From assembly GCF_025370935.1 (NCBI RefSeq), contig NC_133500.1, positions 6,841,996-6,905,995 of the forward strand: a DNA stretch of 64,000 nt. Direction: 5' to 3'. A program made the position numbers and the translations under genes. Every line of letters starts with the position of its first letter. Positions within the stretch are counted from its first letter, which is position 1. Below the pieces are notes generated by a model, which searched no databases, was not told the origin of the DNA, and saw only the letters and a list, made by a program, of their open reading frames with translations. This stretch comes from Choristoneura fumiferana. Taxonomy: Eukaryota; Arthropoda; Insecta; Lepidoptera; Tortricidae. Below, piece by piece: positions 30,289 through 40,148 of the stretch.

Positions 30289-31250
30289 ATGACAAAAATG
30301 AAAGGGTTTAGGTATATCCCGCAAAAAACAATTGTGTGGTTAATTTTTGAATTAGATTATGGTGTAAAGCAAAATATTTCTACAAAATTATCACTCGAAT
30401 TGCACTGAGCGACGATTTTTAAAATCACTAGTTAATACTTTGTACCAAAGAGGTGGTTAGCTAGCTAGGTAGCTCTCTTTCCCCCCCCCCCCCCTCTCTC
30501 TCTATTAAAATAACATTGCTTCTCGTTTTTCGTACCTATTTCAGACTATCTTTTCTTGCCTTCAAAATCAAGAATAATAATGATTGAATCATTAATAGTT
30601 TAATAATAATCACAAGTAATACAATAAAACAAACATAATGATAAACATAAATTAAAACTAAAAAAAATAAAATGATTACGAAAAATGTTCGTAATGTTTT
30701 CAGTCCGTGTATTTCATCATTCATAATACTTTCGAGCATGTTCGGGCTCACAGAGAATAGCAAATTATAGGAGTAATGAAAAGAGCACCACTTCACGTTA
30801 AAAAAAACATTTCTCGTGTATATTGGCTGGAGGTAAATAACCCTCTAACAAAAGATTTTTGTTCAAGAAAAATACTTTTCCGGAAGATCGTTCTGCTTTT
30901 TACGGTTTGAGAACTTTGTCTTTACTCTGAGAAACTTTTTTAATTGCAAAAAATGTGTGCATAGTCTAAGTACGCTTTTCCTGGTATGTTTGAAATGTAA
31001 AGATCAAAAAAGATCTACTATGTAATGTTTTGTAAATGACCTCGGTATTCCATTCTTGTTTAAAGCTAAAATGTTATCTGACGAGAATGCATTACCGGGA
31101 TATTAAGTATTCTATTCTGCTTATAGTATAGGTACGCCAATTTTCACCTTAATCCATTAAGCGGTAATTGCATCATTCAGTAACAAACATCCTAATATGC
31201 TCACAAATGTTCTCATTTACAATATTAAATAAAAAATAAATTTAAAAAAA
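30289..31250. other. No gene seen; contains a C-run microsatellite
   Basis: A run of C then (CT)n lies at 30481-30503. The 86-codon minus frame at 30536-30796 is hydrophobic and AT-driven, with no motif. Confidence 0.45.
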
Positions 31251-31251
31251 A

Positions 31252-31554
31252 GCCGTGGTGGCCTAGTGGTTTGACCTATCGCCTCTCAAACAGAAGGTCG
31301 TGGGTTCAAACCCCGGCTCGCACCTCTGAGTTTTTCGAAATTCATGTGCGGAATTACATTTGAAATTTACCACGAGCTTTGCGGCGAAGGAAAACATCGT
31401 GAGGAAACCTGCACTAACCTGCGAAGCGATTCAATGGTGCGTGTGAAGTTCCCAATCCCCGCACTGGGCCCGCGTGGGAACTATGGCCCAAGCCCTCTTG
31501 TTCTGAGAGGAGGCCTGTGCCCAGCAGTGGGACGTAGGTAGGGTGGGGATGATG
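31252..31554 (+). mobile_element. SINE family A, near full length
   Basis: A-box TGGCCTAGTGG, B-box GGGTTCAAACCCC, complete body and the tail GAGGCCTGTGCCCAGCAGTG with a short GATGATGA end. It follows an A-rich stretch. It differs from the copy at 27711 by a few substitutions and a small insertion near 31456. Confidence 0.92.
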
Positions 31555-31938
31555 ACAATATTAAATGAATTATTGATATTTTAAATTGAAATCTTAAACC
31601 CATTGCATAATCTTTCCTAATTTATCTTTCCAAATTTCATATTTGCTACCACTTTACCACCCCTATGCTAATCCAACTGAGAGTAGTAATCTTACACTGG
31701 AAAGGCAAAGTGAGCCAAGTTTTCTCTGAGATATCCCTCTATTAGTGAGTCACCTATTAATATTCATGGCGAAGTATCTATCAATTAGGATAATGCTGAT
31801 TCAGACAGCCGATAAATCTTCGAGAATAGCTGTATTAATATTAGTTAGGGCCATCCAGTAAATGCGTCGTCATTGCTGTATGTGAACTGTCAGTTAGATT
31901 ATAATAAACTAGCGCCCCGCCCCGGCTCCGCACGGTTA

Positions 31939-32861
31939 CAGATACCGGCAAACTTCTTGAGCATTAAACAAGGGAGTGGGGGAAAGTTTGCGCACCGTAC
32001 ACATACGAGCAAAAAAAGTACCTAACTATTTAATGAAACTGTAGAATACTTTTTACGTAGATAAATCTACTTCTAAAAATAGTTAGTTTTAATTTTTATA
32101 CATTGTTAGTGTATTATATCAGATATTATTGTGAAAAAAATGATAGAATATATTTATTTATGTTTTTATTATAATGAGTATATTTATTTGTTAAACATAG
32201 GTTATGTCAATAGATGTTAAATTAGGTAATTAATACTAAAAAAAAACAGTTATTCAATTTAAAAAAAAAGTTAAAAAAACACGTTATTACATATTTAAAT
32301 AATTTAATCATCATCTATTAAAGATATTCCTTCCATTTGGTCATTAGCAAAGCTAGTGCCTGGTCTAGGTTCACGTTTTTGTAGCATCTGCAGTATTCTT
32401 CACTGTCTCCATGTCACTCTTTCCGTCTTTCATCATAAAACAATAAACGTCGTACACCATTTTTCTAGCTTGGCTTTTGAAAACCACATTATTTTGTCGT
32501 GGCATGGTGTTTTTATTAATTATAAAACAATCAACAAAAAAGTTATAATAATAAGTCAAACAGACAATTATTAACAAATTCAACAAAAACAACATAACAA
32601 CTATAACAACAAATTCATACACAAACAATAAAGTCAACAACAACAATTACAACAATCACTGTATCACTGACGCCAAGTGTACTTAGGAGGCAAAGGAACG
32701 TGGAGCAGCAAACACAACGTCAACTGATTTACCAATCACGCGATCGACACGTCATTCTTCCGCCGCCGCGCACCACCGCCCGCCGCCCCCCCTCCCAGCG
32801 ATACCTAAAAATCGCTTCTGCGCAAGCAAAGACATTTGTTCAAGATGTTTGCCGGTATCTG
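31939..32861 (-). mobile_element. Internally deleted TA-target DNA transposon
   Basis: The inverted ends are CAGATACCGGCAAACTTCTT on the left and, inverted, CAGATACCGGCAAACATCTT on the right, each flanked by TA (31937-31938 and 32862-32863). At 923 bp it is long for a MITE, and it keeps both termini of a transposase reading frame (32304-32505, minus). The TA target and the end structure fit the Tc1/mariner/IS630 supergroup; the exact family is not known to me. Confidence 0.75.
32304..32505 (-). pseudogene. Transposase remnant: N-terminus joined to C-terminus
   Basis: From an ATG at 32505 the minus strand reads MPRQNNVVFKSQARKMVYDV, then YCFMMKDGKSDMETVKN and TADATKT, then stops. This resembles the N-terminal helix-turn-helix region of insect transposases (SQARK-x-V-x-VY near the start, TA-AT-T before the recognition helix). 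Immediately after, in a shifted frame, it reads KREPRPGTSFANDQMEGISL then IDDD and a stop, which looks like a genuine C-terminus. The DDE/D catalytic core between is deleted. Confidence 0.6.
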
Positions 32862-32944
32862 TACAATATTCAAAATAACCCTCCTTTGGACAGTCGGGTA
32901 CAAAGGTCTCCGTGCCGGTAGCCCGTAATTTGCACGGGCAAAAT

Positions 32945-33355
32945 TTTCAAAAAACTGGCCAAGTGCGAGTCGGACTCGCGCACGAAGGGTTCCGTACCGT
33001 TATCTATACAACATTAGACATTAGTAAAAAACGACAAAGAAATCACGTTTGTTGTATTAAGGGAAGTCCCCTTAAATATTTATTTTATTTTAATTAAATT
33101 ATTTATTTTTAAATTGAATATACAACTAAATATTCTATGAATATTTCAAGCGTCTACCTGTTGCGGTTATTATATAATTATCGAGCAAAAAAAAAACACG
33201 TTTGTTGTAGGGATCCCCACTTAAATATTTATTTTATTCTGTTTTTTATTATTTAATATCACGGTTAATGATGTCCAGCTTGGTGACAGACAGACGGACA
33301 ATGGAGTCTTAGTAATAGAACCCCGTTTTTACCCTTTGGGCATGGAACCCAATAA
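32945..33355 (+). repeat. GGGTTCCGTACC-type dispersed repeat
   Basis: AACTGGCCAAGTGCGAGTCG, GGGTTCCGTACCGTTAT, two copies of AAATCACGTTTGTTG-like sequence (33042 and 33197), then GACAGACAGACGGACAATGG and a GCATGGAACCC end. Related in plan to the repeat at 41555 but a different family. Fragments of similar type (inverted) lie at 36990-37045. Class unknown. Confidence 0.6.
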
Positions 33356-33359
33356 AGGT

Positions 33360-33430
33360 CTCTAATCAAGGGCACTTCACACACATTTTTCAGCTCCATT
33401 CCCCCAAAACTACACCCGACCCGCGCGAAG
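33360..33430 (-). repeat. Short dispersed repeat matching 360-450
   Basis: TCAAGGGCACTTCACACACA and TTTTTCAGCTCCATTCC are the complement of the segment at 380-435. Confidence 0.6.
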
Positions 33431-33449
33431 CATTGCACGTAAATGCATT

Positions 33450-34830
33450 TTTTGGTTAGATTAATATTTTTAAATTTGTAATATCATTTGAATGGAACGT
33501 TCGATTTAAATAATTCAAAAGTAATCTACAGGTATTGAAACAGTCTTAAAAATGAAATAATTTATTTAGATAAGGATTACTACGAAAGTATGAATAAAAT
33601 GGTCTGATTTTAGTCGGCATTTTTATCAACTTTTAAAATAAAAAAATAGGTATAGTGACATAACTACAATAGTTTTTTGTAGATATTGATATATTTTTAA
33701 ATATTTTTGAACATTTTTTTGTTATATCTTTAAGTAATAGTTTCCGCAGCGCATGCGATGAAAGATATTTTATGACTATTTTTTATACACCATGGGTTAC
33801 ACTATTGAAGTTTTAGTACGGATCTATAATTGTTTTTAAAATATAATATAGCCTAATGTCACTCGGAGATAGTGGTGCTTCCCAACGGTGAAAGATTTTT
33901 TTTAATCGTTCCAGTAGTTTCGTAGTCTATTCAATGCAAACAAACAAACAAATCTTTCCTCTTTGTAATAGTAGGTACTCGTATAGACTATAGGTACAAG
34001 TATTAGTAGGATAAAGTGCATCGACTTTCATCGGAAAGTAGCTCCTTTTCTTTTACTTGTTATATCAATGTAATAGTTATTTGTGTCACAAGGGAGCAAA
34101 ATGGTGTATTTACGTCGAGGGCGTACATTGAATCAAGAATGTAGCGAAGGATTCTACAATAGAATCCTGAGCGTAGCGAGGGATTCTAAAGTAGAATCCT
34201 GAGCGGAATGAGGGATTCAAGTGTTAACGCCCAAGATGAAAATAATTTTGCTCCCGAGTCGCTCATACAACTATTCCCACCGAGCATTAAGAAACTTGAA
34301 AAAAATAAATTCTAAATATTATTAAAGAACAACCAGCATAGAAAATGACGTGGCTTTTCAATTATCAACTTTAAAAAAATGGCTTTTGCAATAAAACACT
34401 TAGAAAAGCCTTGAACAGAAAAGTTGCACTTTGCTCCCTCTCGTCAGGGAGGAAAAGTTACTTTTCTGAAGGAGAGGTGTGAAAAAGTTTATTTTTATTT
34501 TAAATAGCGTATAATGGTGTCCCACTATTGGGCAAAGGCTTTTGTAAAAACTTTTGACCTCCACAACCCCTGTTCCGACATCATGTCAGGACATAGTTTC
34601 GAGCAATATCTATAGGCAATAGCGAGCAATGTAATAATTTAACGATAAAAATAATCTAAGATAAATGTAAAAAAAAATCGTTGCTTTTATTCAGAGCAGT
34701 TTAGTGATGAGTATTATTTGACCATGCGAGTGTGAAGCGCGTAGCGTCTCCTTTTAAGCTTGAGCGAAAATACTTATTTTTATATACATTGTTAAATTAC
34801 TATTATTATCTTTATATTAGTAGTGCATAA
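33450..34830. other. No gene seen; one short tandem repeat
   Basis: Mostly AT-rich. At 34141-34221 about 2.5 units of 31-32 bp repeat; each carries GATTCTA...TAGAATC, an internal palindrome. Near 34515 a GTCCCACTATTGGGCAAAGG stretch resembles the 3' tail of another LINE. Confidence 0.45.
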
Positions 34831-34839
34831 AATTCAAAA

Positions 34840-35140
34840 ACGAAGTGTCGGCGTCGGGATGAATGTTCGGAGGGACGATCGGACGTTGTTAGTGTTGTGT
34901 GTCGGTGTGATAGGGTGACTAATAAAAGTGACCAAGTGCGGGTAGTTCGTGATATGAGTGCCGGCACTATTAGTGATCAAGTGCGGGTAGTTCGAAGAAC
35001 TCGCGCTGCTAGGCAGACTTGACACCCCACACTTCAGTCTACTCGTGACCACGGCAACTGTAACGTTGCCGAAACGTCGAGGTAAATATTACTTGTGTAA
35101 TAATAGCGTGATAAGTCCCGTTTGTGGTATTTTGACTATG
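34840..35140 (+). mobile_element. Penelope-like element 3' region, second copy
   Basis: Same sequence as 15650-15905: GTCGGCGTCGGGATGAATGT, CGATCGGACGTTGTTAGTGT, ACCAAGTGCGGGTAGTTCG (twice) and GTTGCCGAAACGTCGAGGTA. No coding part. A CGGCAAC...GTTGCCG stem followed by AAACGTCGAG resembles part of a hammerhead core, but the CTGANGA strand is degraded. Confidence 0.7.
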
Positions 35141-35304
35141 AGTGAGAATCACGAAAGTTTAAAACGTTTCATTAACGTTTGTATACATAATAGCCGCACC
35201 AAATTGCATGTCTCTTATCGCAGCGTTGTGAGATTTCAAGGCTTTGTCCCAATTCGGAAAAAGGGATAAAAGTAGCCTACGTGTTACTCCAAATATCCAG
35301 AGGG

Positions 35305-35396
35305 CCTATTCTGAAGTTCGTATCCTACCATCCCTCTCGCTCTCGTATTTAATAGTATAAGTGTCAGTGTAGAATTTCGTAGTAGCCCTGCAGTTA
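35305..35396 (-). mobile_element. MITE remnant of the CAGGGCTACTACG family
   Basis: CTGAAGTTCGTATCCTACCA, CCCTCTCGCTCTCGTATTTA and TTTCGTAGTAGCCCTGCAG match the element at 56397-56521; the left end is lost. Confidence 0.65.
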
Positions 35397-35402
35397 ACTA
35401 CA

Positions 35403-35500
35403 TACCAAATTTCATCTAAGCCCGTCCACCTATTTTAGCGTAAAGGAGCAACAAACCCTTTACGCTAAAATAGGTGGACGGACTTAGATGAAATTTGGTA
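35403..35500. repeat. 44-bp hairpin arms, one mismatch, 10-bp loop
   Basis: TACCAAATTTCATCTAAGCC and the rest of the arm to 35446 is repeated inverted at 35457-35500, differing at one base. The arm sequence is the end of a Helitron-like element (CCAAATTTCATCTAA, as at 21390). Its perfection contrasts with the decay around it. Confidence 0.85.
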
Positions 35501-35539
35501 AAAAAACAGATAAAAAAACAGTGATAAAAACTTACAGTG

Positions 35540-36024
35540 ATAAAAAAACTGTGTTTTTTGTTTTCCTGTCAGTTCATATTGGTTTTGATTTTGATGACAA
35601 CTGTACAGCATCCTACTGATCTTACAAATGCGGTTATTATTATTATTATTATTTGTATTTTTTTTTCTTTAATTGTATAATATAGTTTTTAAGTATTTTA
35701 TTTGTAATTATATTTTTATGAAAAAATGACTTTCTGCCAAGTTTCTTGTGGCGCATTCTTCTTGGCAATGATGGTCTTTACGAAAGCGCTGGTAGTTTAA
35801 AAAAAATGACGTGTAAAAGTGCCCATTGCGGCCTATTTACTGAATAAATCATTTGAATTTTTTGAATTTGAATTTGAATTTGAATTTGGAAGTCTATGAT
35901 TATATGTGTATGTTATATAATCATAAACTTCCGCATTTGTAAGATCAGTAGGATTCTGTACAGTTGTCATCAAAATCAAAACCAATATGAACTGACAAGA
36001 AAACAAAAAACACTGTTTTTTTTA
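35540..36024. mobile_element. Foldback element interrupted by a LINE tail
   Basis: The arms at 35540-35632 and 35930-36024 are inverted copies (ATTGGTTTTGATTTTGATGA / TCATCAAAATCAAAACCAAT). Inside the right half is a further hairpin (35887-35931). The LINE 3' end at 35635-35886 splits the left arm from the centre. The short frame at 35896-36147 has no meaning. Confidence 0.7.
35635..35886 (+). mobile_element. LINE 3' UTR with (TTTGAA)n tail
   Basis: It contains GACTTTCTGCCAAGTTTCTT, GCGCATTCTTCTTGGCAATG, CCCATTGCGGCCTATTTACT, an AATAAA and then TTTGAATTTGAATTTGAATT. The same 3' end occurs at 60958-61140, so two independent insertions of one family are present. 5'-truncated; no RT left. Confidence 0.75.
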
Positions 36025-36394
36025 TCTACATTAACATCGTCCCTAAAAAGGTATCAAATTGTGGTTTATTCAAGAAAGCTTTTGCCGGTAAAATTACACT
36101 GGGCGAGGAAAACAGCTCCTCGTGTTCCCAACACCATCAATTATTAAGGTATAACTAGAAATCTTTTCCCTTATTTTCTCGCCTTTTATTTATTCCTTAA
36201 TTCGTTTTGGGTCGTAAAATAGCAGGAGTTAAAGTACTGTTTTATTTCGTAAGAAGAGAAGTAGATACTTTGCTCTTTACGAAACAATTAACAAGAACCT
36301 ATATCGAAGTAGATGACATAAGTACATTTACATTTTCAAAAAATATTAAAAAATGTATTTTTTATCAATCAAACAAATACTTTTTTGGTAAAAA

Positions 36395-36720
36395 AAAAAC
36401 ATTTTTAATACAAGCAATTTTTGCTGACTATACTTTTTGACGACTTTATTTGCATTGTCATCCAAACTACATTTGTATTCCAAATTTCAAGTCAATGCCA
36501 TTAACCGTTGAAGAGTTTAGTCCTGCGGAGACGATCCTGGCTGGACAACCCGGATGTCACTACTAGATTATTGTATTGTCACGCAATTTAGACAAGTATG
36601 CCAAATTTCAAGTCAATCCGACTACTGAAAGTTCGTCGAATTTATCTTGCAAGATTTGACTACTTTACAGACAGATAGACAACGGGACAGGTGAAACTAA
36701 AATAAAAGCTTGTAAATAAG
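36395..36720 (+). repeat. Unclassified repeat Z, copy 1
   Basis: CATCCAAACTACATTTGTAT, CCGTTGAAGAGTTTAGTCCT, GAGACGATCCTGGCTGGACA and AAAATAAAAGCTTGTAA are shared in order with 44990-45285; a further fragment is at 50640-50700. No coding capacity. Confidence 0.6.
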
Positions 36721-37139
36721 AAAGACGAAAATGAAGCGCCTCAATGTTCGGGAGTGAGGGTCTTTAACTCCTTTATTACTCGTAATTTTGTGTGTTACTT
36801 GTACTAAGTAACTAGGTAGTTGTGAGTAGTATACTTAGTGGCACAAAATTTGGGACTCTACATACAAAATAACCTAATTTTGCATACATTTTTGGGCCAA
36901 ATTTTTAGCCGCTCAGTATATAAAAAACCAAGTCAGAATAGCTCAAGGGCAGATGTTGTTCCTTTATCCAGCTACGGTCTTTACCTACAGACTCTAAGGA
37001 ACTCTTGGTACGCGAGTCCGACTCACACTTGGCCGTTTTTTATCACATAGGAATCTTCACACGGAATTTATTACAATAATACTTTTTCGTTTTGTACGAT
37101 AACGTTAGTTATAGAGCAAGTCTTCCTTATATTAAATAA

Positions 37140-37353
37140 TATTATAACGGATAACTCACGTCTTAAACCGAGTTTAGCTCGACATGTTTCGGGCTATTTC
37201 GTAGCCCTTCCTCTCAGGAGCACGTGACTCGGCGGCTGCCGCAACACGCACACTACGCGCCACCGCTCTGCTCGCACGACCCGTAGTTACTAGTTATCCG
37301 TTATAATATCATTTAATATGAGTGAGTCTCACGGTAGTTTCAGGTTCAAGTCC
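37140..37353 (-). mobile_element. Penelope-like element end with hammerhead-like core
   Basis: On the minus strand, 37223-37177 reads GCTC, CTGAGAG, a GGGCTA...TAGCCC stem, GAAAC, AT, GTC and GAGC. The GCTC/GAGC strands could form stem I. The right side (37295-37353) is an inverted terminal piece with the GAGTGAGTCTCACGGTAGTT motif. Same family as 27390 and 55630. Confidence 0.65.
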
Positions 37354-37379
37354 TCCTTCACAGCAAAGTTTTAATCGAA

Positions 37380-38190
37380 AATTCTTGACTAAGGTTTTTA
37401 TTTCTTATTATAAATATTTTCAACACTACAAAGAATAAAGGAATTCTTCATTAGGGATTTATTCGCCTTAGCCTAAGTTTTAGCGCTGGAGAAATTAATT
37501 TTTTCTGCCTTTTATTTTCACTAGCGTTATAAAATATCTTCGTGAAACACAATTTCTTTGGTACTTATCATTAGATGTTTTATTCACATTTCTTATTTTT
37601 ACAACTGTATTTCTGTTAAAATCACAAACTTTAAGGGTAATTGGTAAAGGCCTCTAACACTTTCATGTGTATTAGTAACAAAAATATATATTTATATTCA
37701 AATTACAATACTTAGGTACAAACATTTTTGTTTTAATGGGAGGTTTGTTTTGTTTTATTTTCAGCTAGGTTAGTAAAAAATTGCTATTTTTAAATATAAT
37801 CACTATTTTTTTTTTATTCGAAACATTGTGTAGCATGGCAGATTATAAAATACATATATTATAATGGTTGATGGTTGGTAGCTATGGTTGATTGCTTGGT
37901 ATGGTATCAGAGGATATAAACTCAGTTAAAAAAATTGTAAACAAGACAAGTAACATGCGTTTAAGTTTTTTTTTCTCTGCCATCCCGCGGTGATGAAGGG
38001 ACTTTCAGGGGAGGTGTAGTATGGCAACTGGCCACTTTCAGTGTTTAGCAGTAACACAATAGTTTACTGTTACATAAACGCACATTGCTTGTATAAGTGA
38101 CAATCCAATTGTATATAACTAAGATGCACTTTTAAATAATGGTTCTTTTACGCACATCTACAACTGGATCCTTATTGAACACCACGTTCC
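37380..38190. other. No gene seen
   Basis: AT-rich spacer with homopolymer runs; no repeat recognised. Confidence 0.4.
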
Positions 38191-38199
38191 ATTCATCTA

Positions 38200-38615
38200 C
38201 ACGGAAAAAAAGGATGTCTTAGATTAAGACAATTATACCCTTGGTCAAGACAATAATATTTCGTACTAGCTGTTGCCCGCGGCTTCGCCCTCGTTGGAAC
38301 TCCGTGTTGTTCTAAGTTTTCTTCGATTAAAAACCTTCTCCTAGCAATAACGAACACAGCAAAATAAGAATAAGCAACATCGGCCCAGCCGTTCCCGAGT
38401 TTTGCGCTTAGCAACACAATTTAAGATTCATTTTATTTATATATATATATATATAGAATAGATAAAGCCGGACACCATAATATACGGATGAAGACAAATA
38501 TTATTGTCTTTGGTTAAAACTATAATCTTATACTTAAAGAAAATAATTACTTGGATTTAAACAATATTCCTGAGACTATGAATATTCTTGGTCAAAGAAT
38601 TCCTTTTTTTCCGTG
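38200..38615. mobile_element. MITE with CACGGAAAAAAAGGA ends, TA target
   Basis: The left end CACGGAAAAAAAGGATGTCT and the inverted right end CACGGAAAAAAAGGAATTCT are flanked by TA (38198-38199 and 38616-38617). The inner arms (CAAGACAATAATATT / AATATTATTGTCTTTGG) also pair. A Helitron-like piece sits in the middle (38268-38460). Confidence 0.72.
38268..38460 (-). mobile_element. Helitron-like element nested in a MITE
   Basis: The plus strand shows ACTAGCTGTTGCCCGCGGCT, the complement of the 3' CTAG end, then TCGGCCCAGCCGTTCCCGAG and a (TA)n run near 38436-38455. About 190 bp. Confidence 0.65.
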
Positions 38616-38675
38616 TAATATACAATTTCCCGCACCGAATTGAGCTCAGAAATACCGTGTAAATTCTAATCTCTG

Positions 38676-38785
38676 TCAGGTGTGCTCGTCACTGTCCCAA
38701 TCTTTAATTTTATGTCAGTAGCGATAAAGGTGACAGCAAAGTGTCATCTATTGGGCATTAGCGAGTCGGGCACTCGGACTTTTAC
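38676..38785 (+). repeat. Inverted-pair repeat, left member
   Basis: GTCACTGTCCCAATCTTTAA, ATTTTATGTCAGTAGCGATA and ATCTATTGGGCATTAGCGAG occur inverted at 40783-40890. The pair could be the ends of one 2.2-kb element or two insertions. Confidence 0.65.
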
Positions 38786-39106
38786 CTTACGTCGTGGGAA
38801 AAAATATTCACAAATCTTTTCCTCGAATCTAATTCATCATTTAAAACAAAAGAAAGACTAAATCCAAAACTTTCCGAGACTTACAGAATTAATTTATTAA
38901 TACAAGCCTTTGTTCCCTCTATTTTATTATGGTTGTTAAGAATTTACCGTGCGGTCAAATTGCCGTACGGCGCTCCCCCGAGAAATCATTGGCTTCTGGA
39001 ACTTTCGCCGGTCCGGCTGTTTTACCGGACAGTAATTACGATTTGTGGAAAGTACTCGATGTATGTGGACTTAACAGTGTACGAGAAAGTTTGACTTGGA
39101 AAGGTT

Positions 39107-39833
39107 GAGAGCGTTTATACCTGCTGAGCTGGCAACGATGCATTTTTGTTAGTTTTTCTCGATTATTAAACAAAAAATGAATGAAAATTAAAAATGTGGT
39201 CTATTACTTATATAAGTTAATGTCATTGTGTCTACTCCAATAATTATTCGGTATAGACTTTTATTTTCTTTAAAAACCGTTAATAAATATTAATTATTTT
39301 TTAAAGAATATAAAAGTCTATCACGAATAATTATTGAAGTAGACACATTAACTTATACATTAAGCACGAGCACGTGCGCGAGGCAGTAAAGGCCCGGTTA
39401 CAAGGAGCCCAGCTAGAGCTGTCCATCATCCCGCTCGAGTCTCAAAGGGCTAACAATTTCAGATCATTTAGACTCCAAGTGCCTGCCAAGCACCAGCAGA
39501 TGTTCCTGCGCTCCGACTTCTGGCCGGAGGGTGTGGTGTTCCGTCGTTTTAGGGTAGCGACGAAGATGACTTTCAAAAATCCCTAACTATTCATATATTT
39601 TTTTAAATGTATTTTATGTCTTTATGTTTTATATAATTTGAATTTTACAGCGCATTGCTGTTTAACTGTAATGCTGTATTTTTTTGTTGGAATAAATAAA
39701 TAAATAAATAATTAAGAAGAGTTCTATCAGACCACATTTTTAATTTTCATTCAATTTTTATGGAATAATCTTGAAAAACTAACAAAAATGCAACGTTACC
39801 AGCTCAGCAGGTATAAACGCTCTTAATAATAAT
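39107..39833. mobile_element. Long-arm foldback element
   Basis: The left arm (39107-39206) and right arm (39716-39833) are inverted copies: GAGCGTTTATACCTGCTGAG pairs with CTCAGCAGGTATAAACGCTC. A second foldback lies inside (about 39205-39361, with GTTAATGTCATTGTGTCTAC on one arm). A LINE has inserted between them. Confidence 0.72.
39365..39710 (+). mobile_element. 5'-truncated retroposon carrying an ORF1-type C-terminus
   Basis: Flanked by ATTAAG on both sides (39359-39364 and 39711-39716). The plus frame to 39586 reads SFRLQVPAKHQQMFLRSDFW then PEGVVFRRFR, the RS-F-x-V-P...WP-G-V-x-RRF signature I associate with the ORF1 C-terminus of CR1-like LINEs. A UTR of about 125 bases and an (AAAT)n tail follow directly, with no RT. 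It may be an ORF1-only derivative or a deletion product. Confidence 0.6.
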
Positions 39834-39884
39834 ACATTGTTTTAATTTGAAATCACTTTAACCGGGTAGCCTTATAAATCGAAC

Positions 39885-40060
39885 TAGCCGTTGCCCGCTA
39901 CTCCGTTTGCGTAGAACTTGTTTACCGCTGTTCTACGCGAACTATGCTATTTTTTGAGATAAAAACAAGCCTATGTTCTTTTCCGGGACTCAAACTATCT
40001 GTGTACTGAATTCCATCTAAATCGGTTCAGCGTGAAGAAGAGCGTAGACGTGAAGAGGTC
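39885..40060 (-). mobile_element. Helitron-like fragment
   Basis: ACTAGCCGTTGCCCGCTACT is the complement of the CTAG end, then AAGCCTATGTTCTTTTCCGG and CATCTAAATCGGTTCAGCG. The 5' TC end is missing. Confidence 0.6.
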
Positions 40061-40148
40061 TAATCGAATCTATTCTTTTTCTCCTCTTATCTCGAATTGA
40101 AATTGTTTCGGGTCACCCAAGAGACATCATTTCATTTTAAAACATACT

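Larger units (their letters stand above)
31905..32910 (+). mobile_element. Helitron-like host element interrupted by a TA transposon
   Basis: The left part (31905-31936) has ACTAGCGCCCCGCCCCGGCT. After the TA-transposon, 32864-32905 resumes with ATATTCAAAATAACCCTCCT and GGACAGTCGGGTA, the ending also seen at 16525. Outer pieces are short, so class and limits are tentative. Confidence 0.4.
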
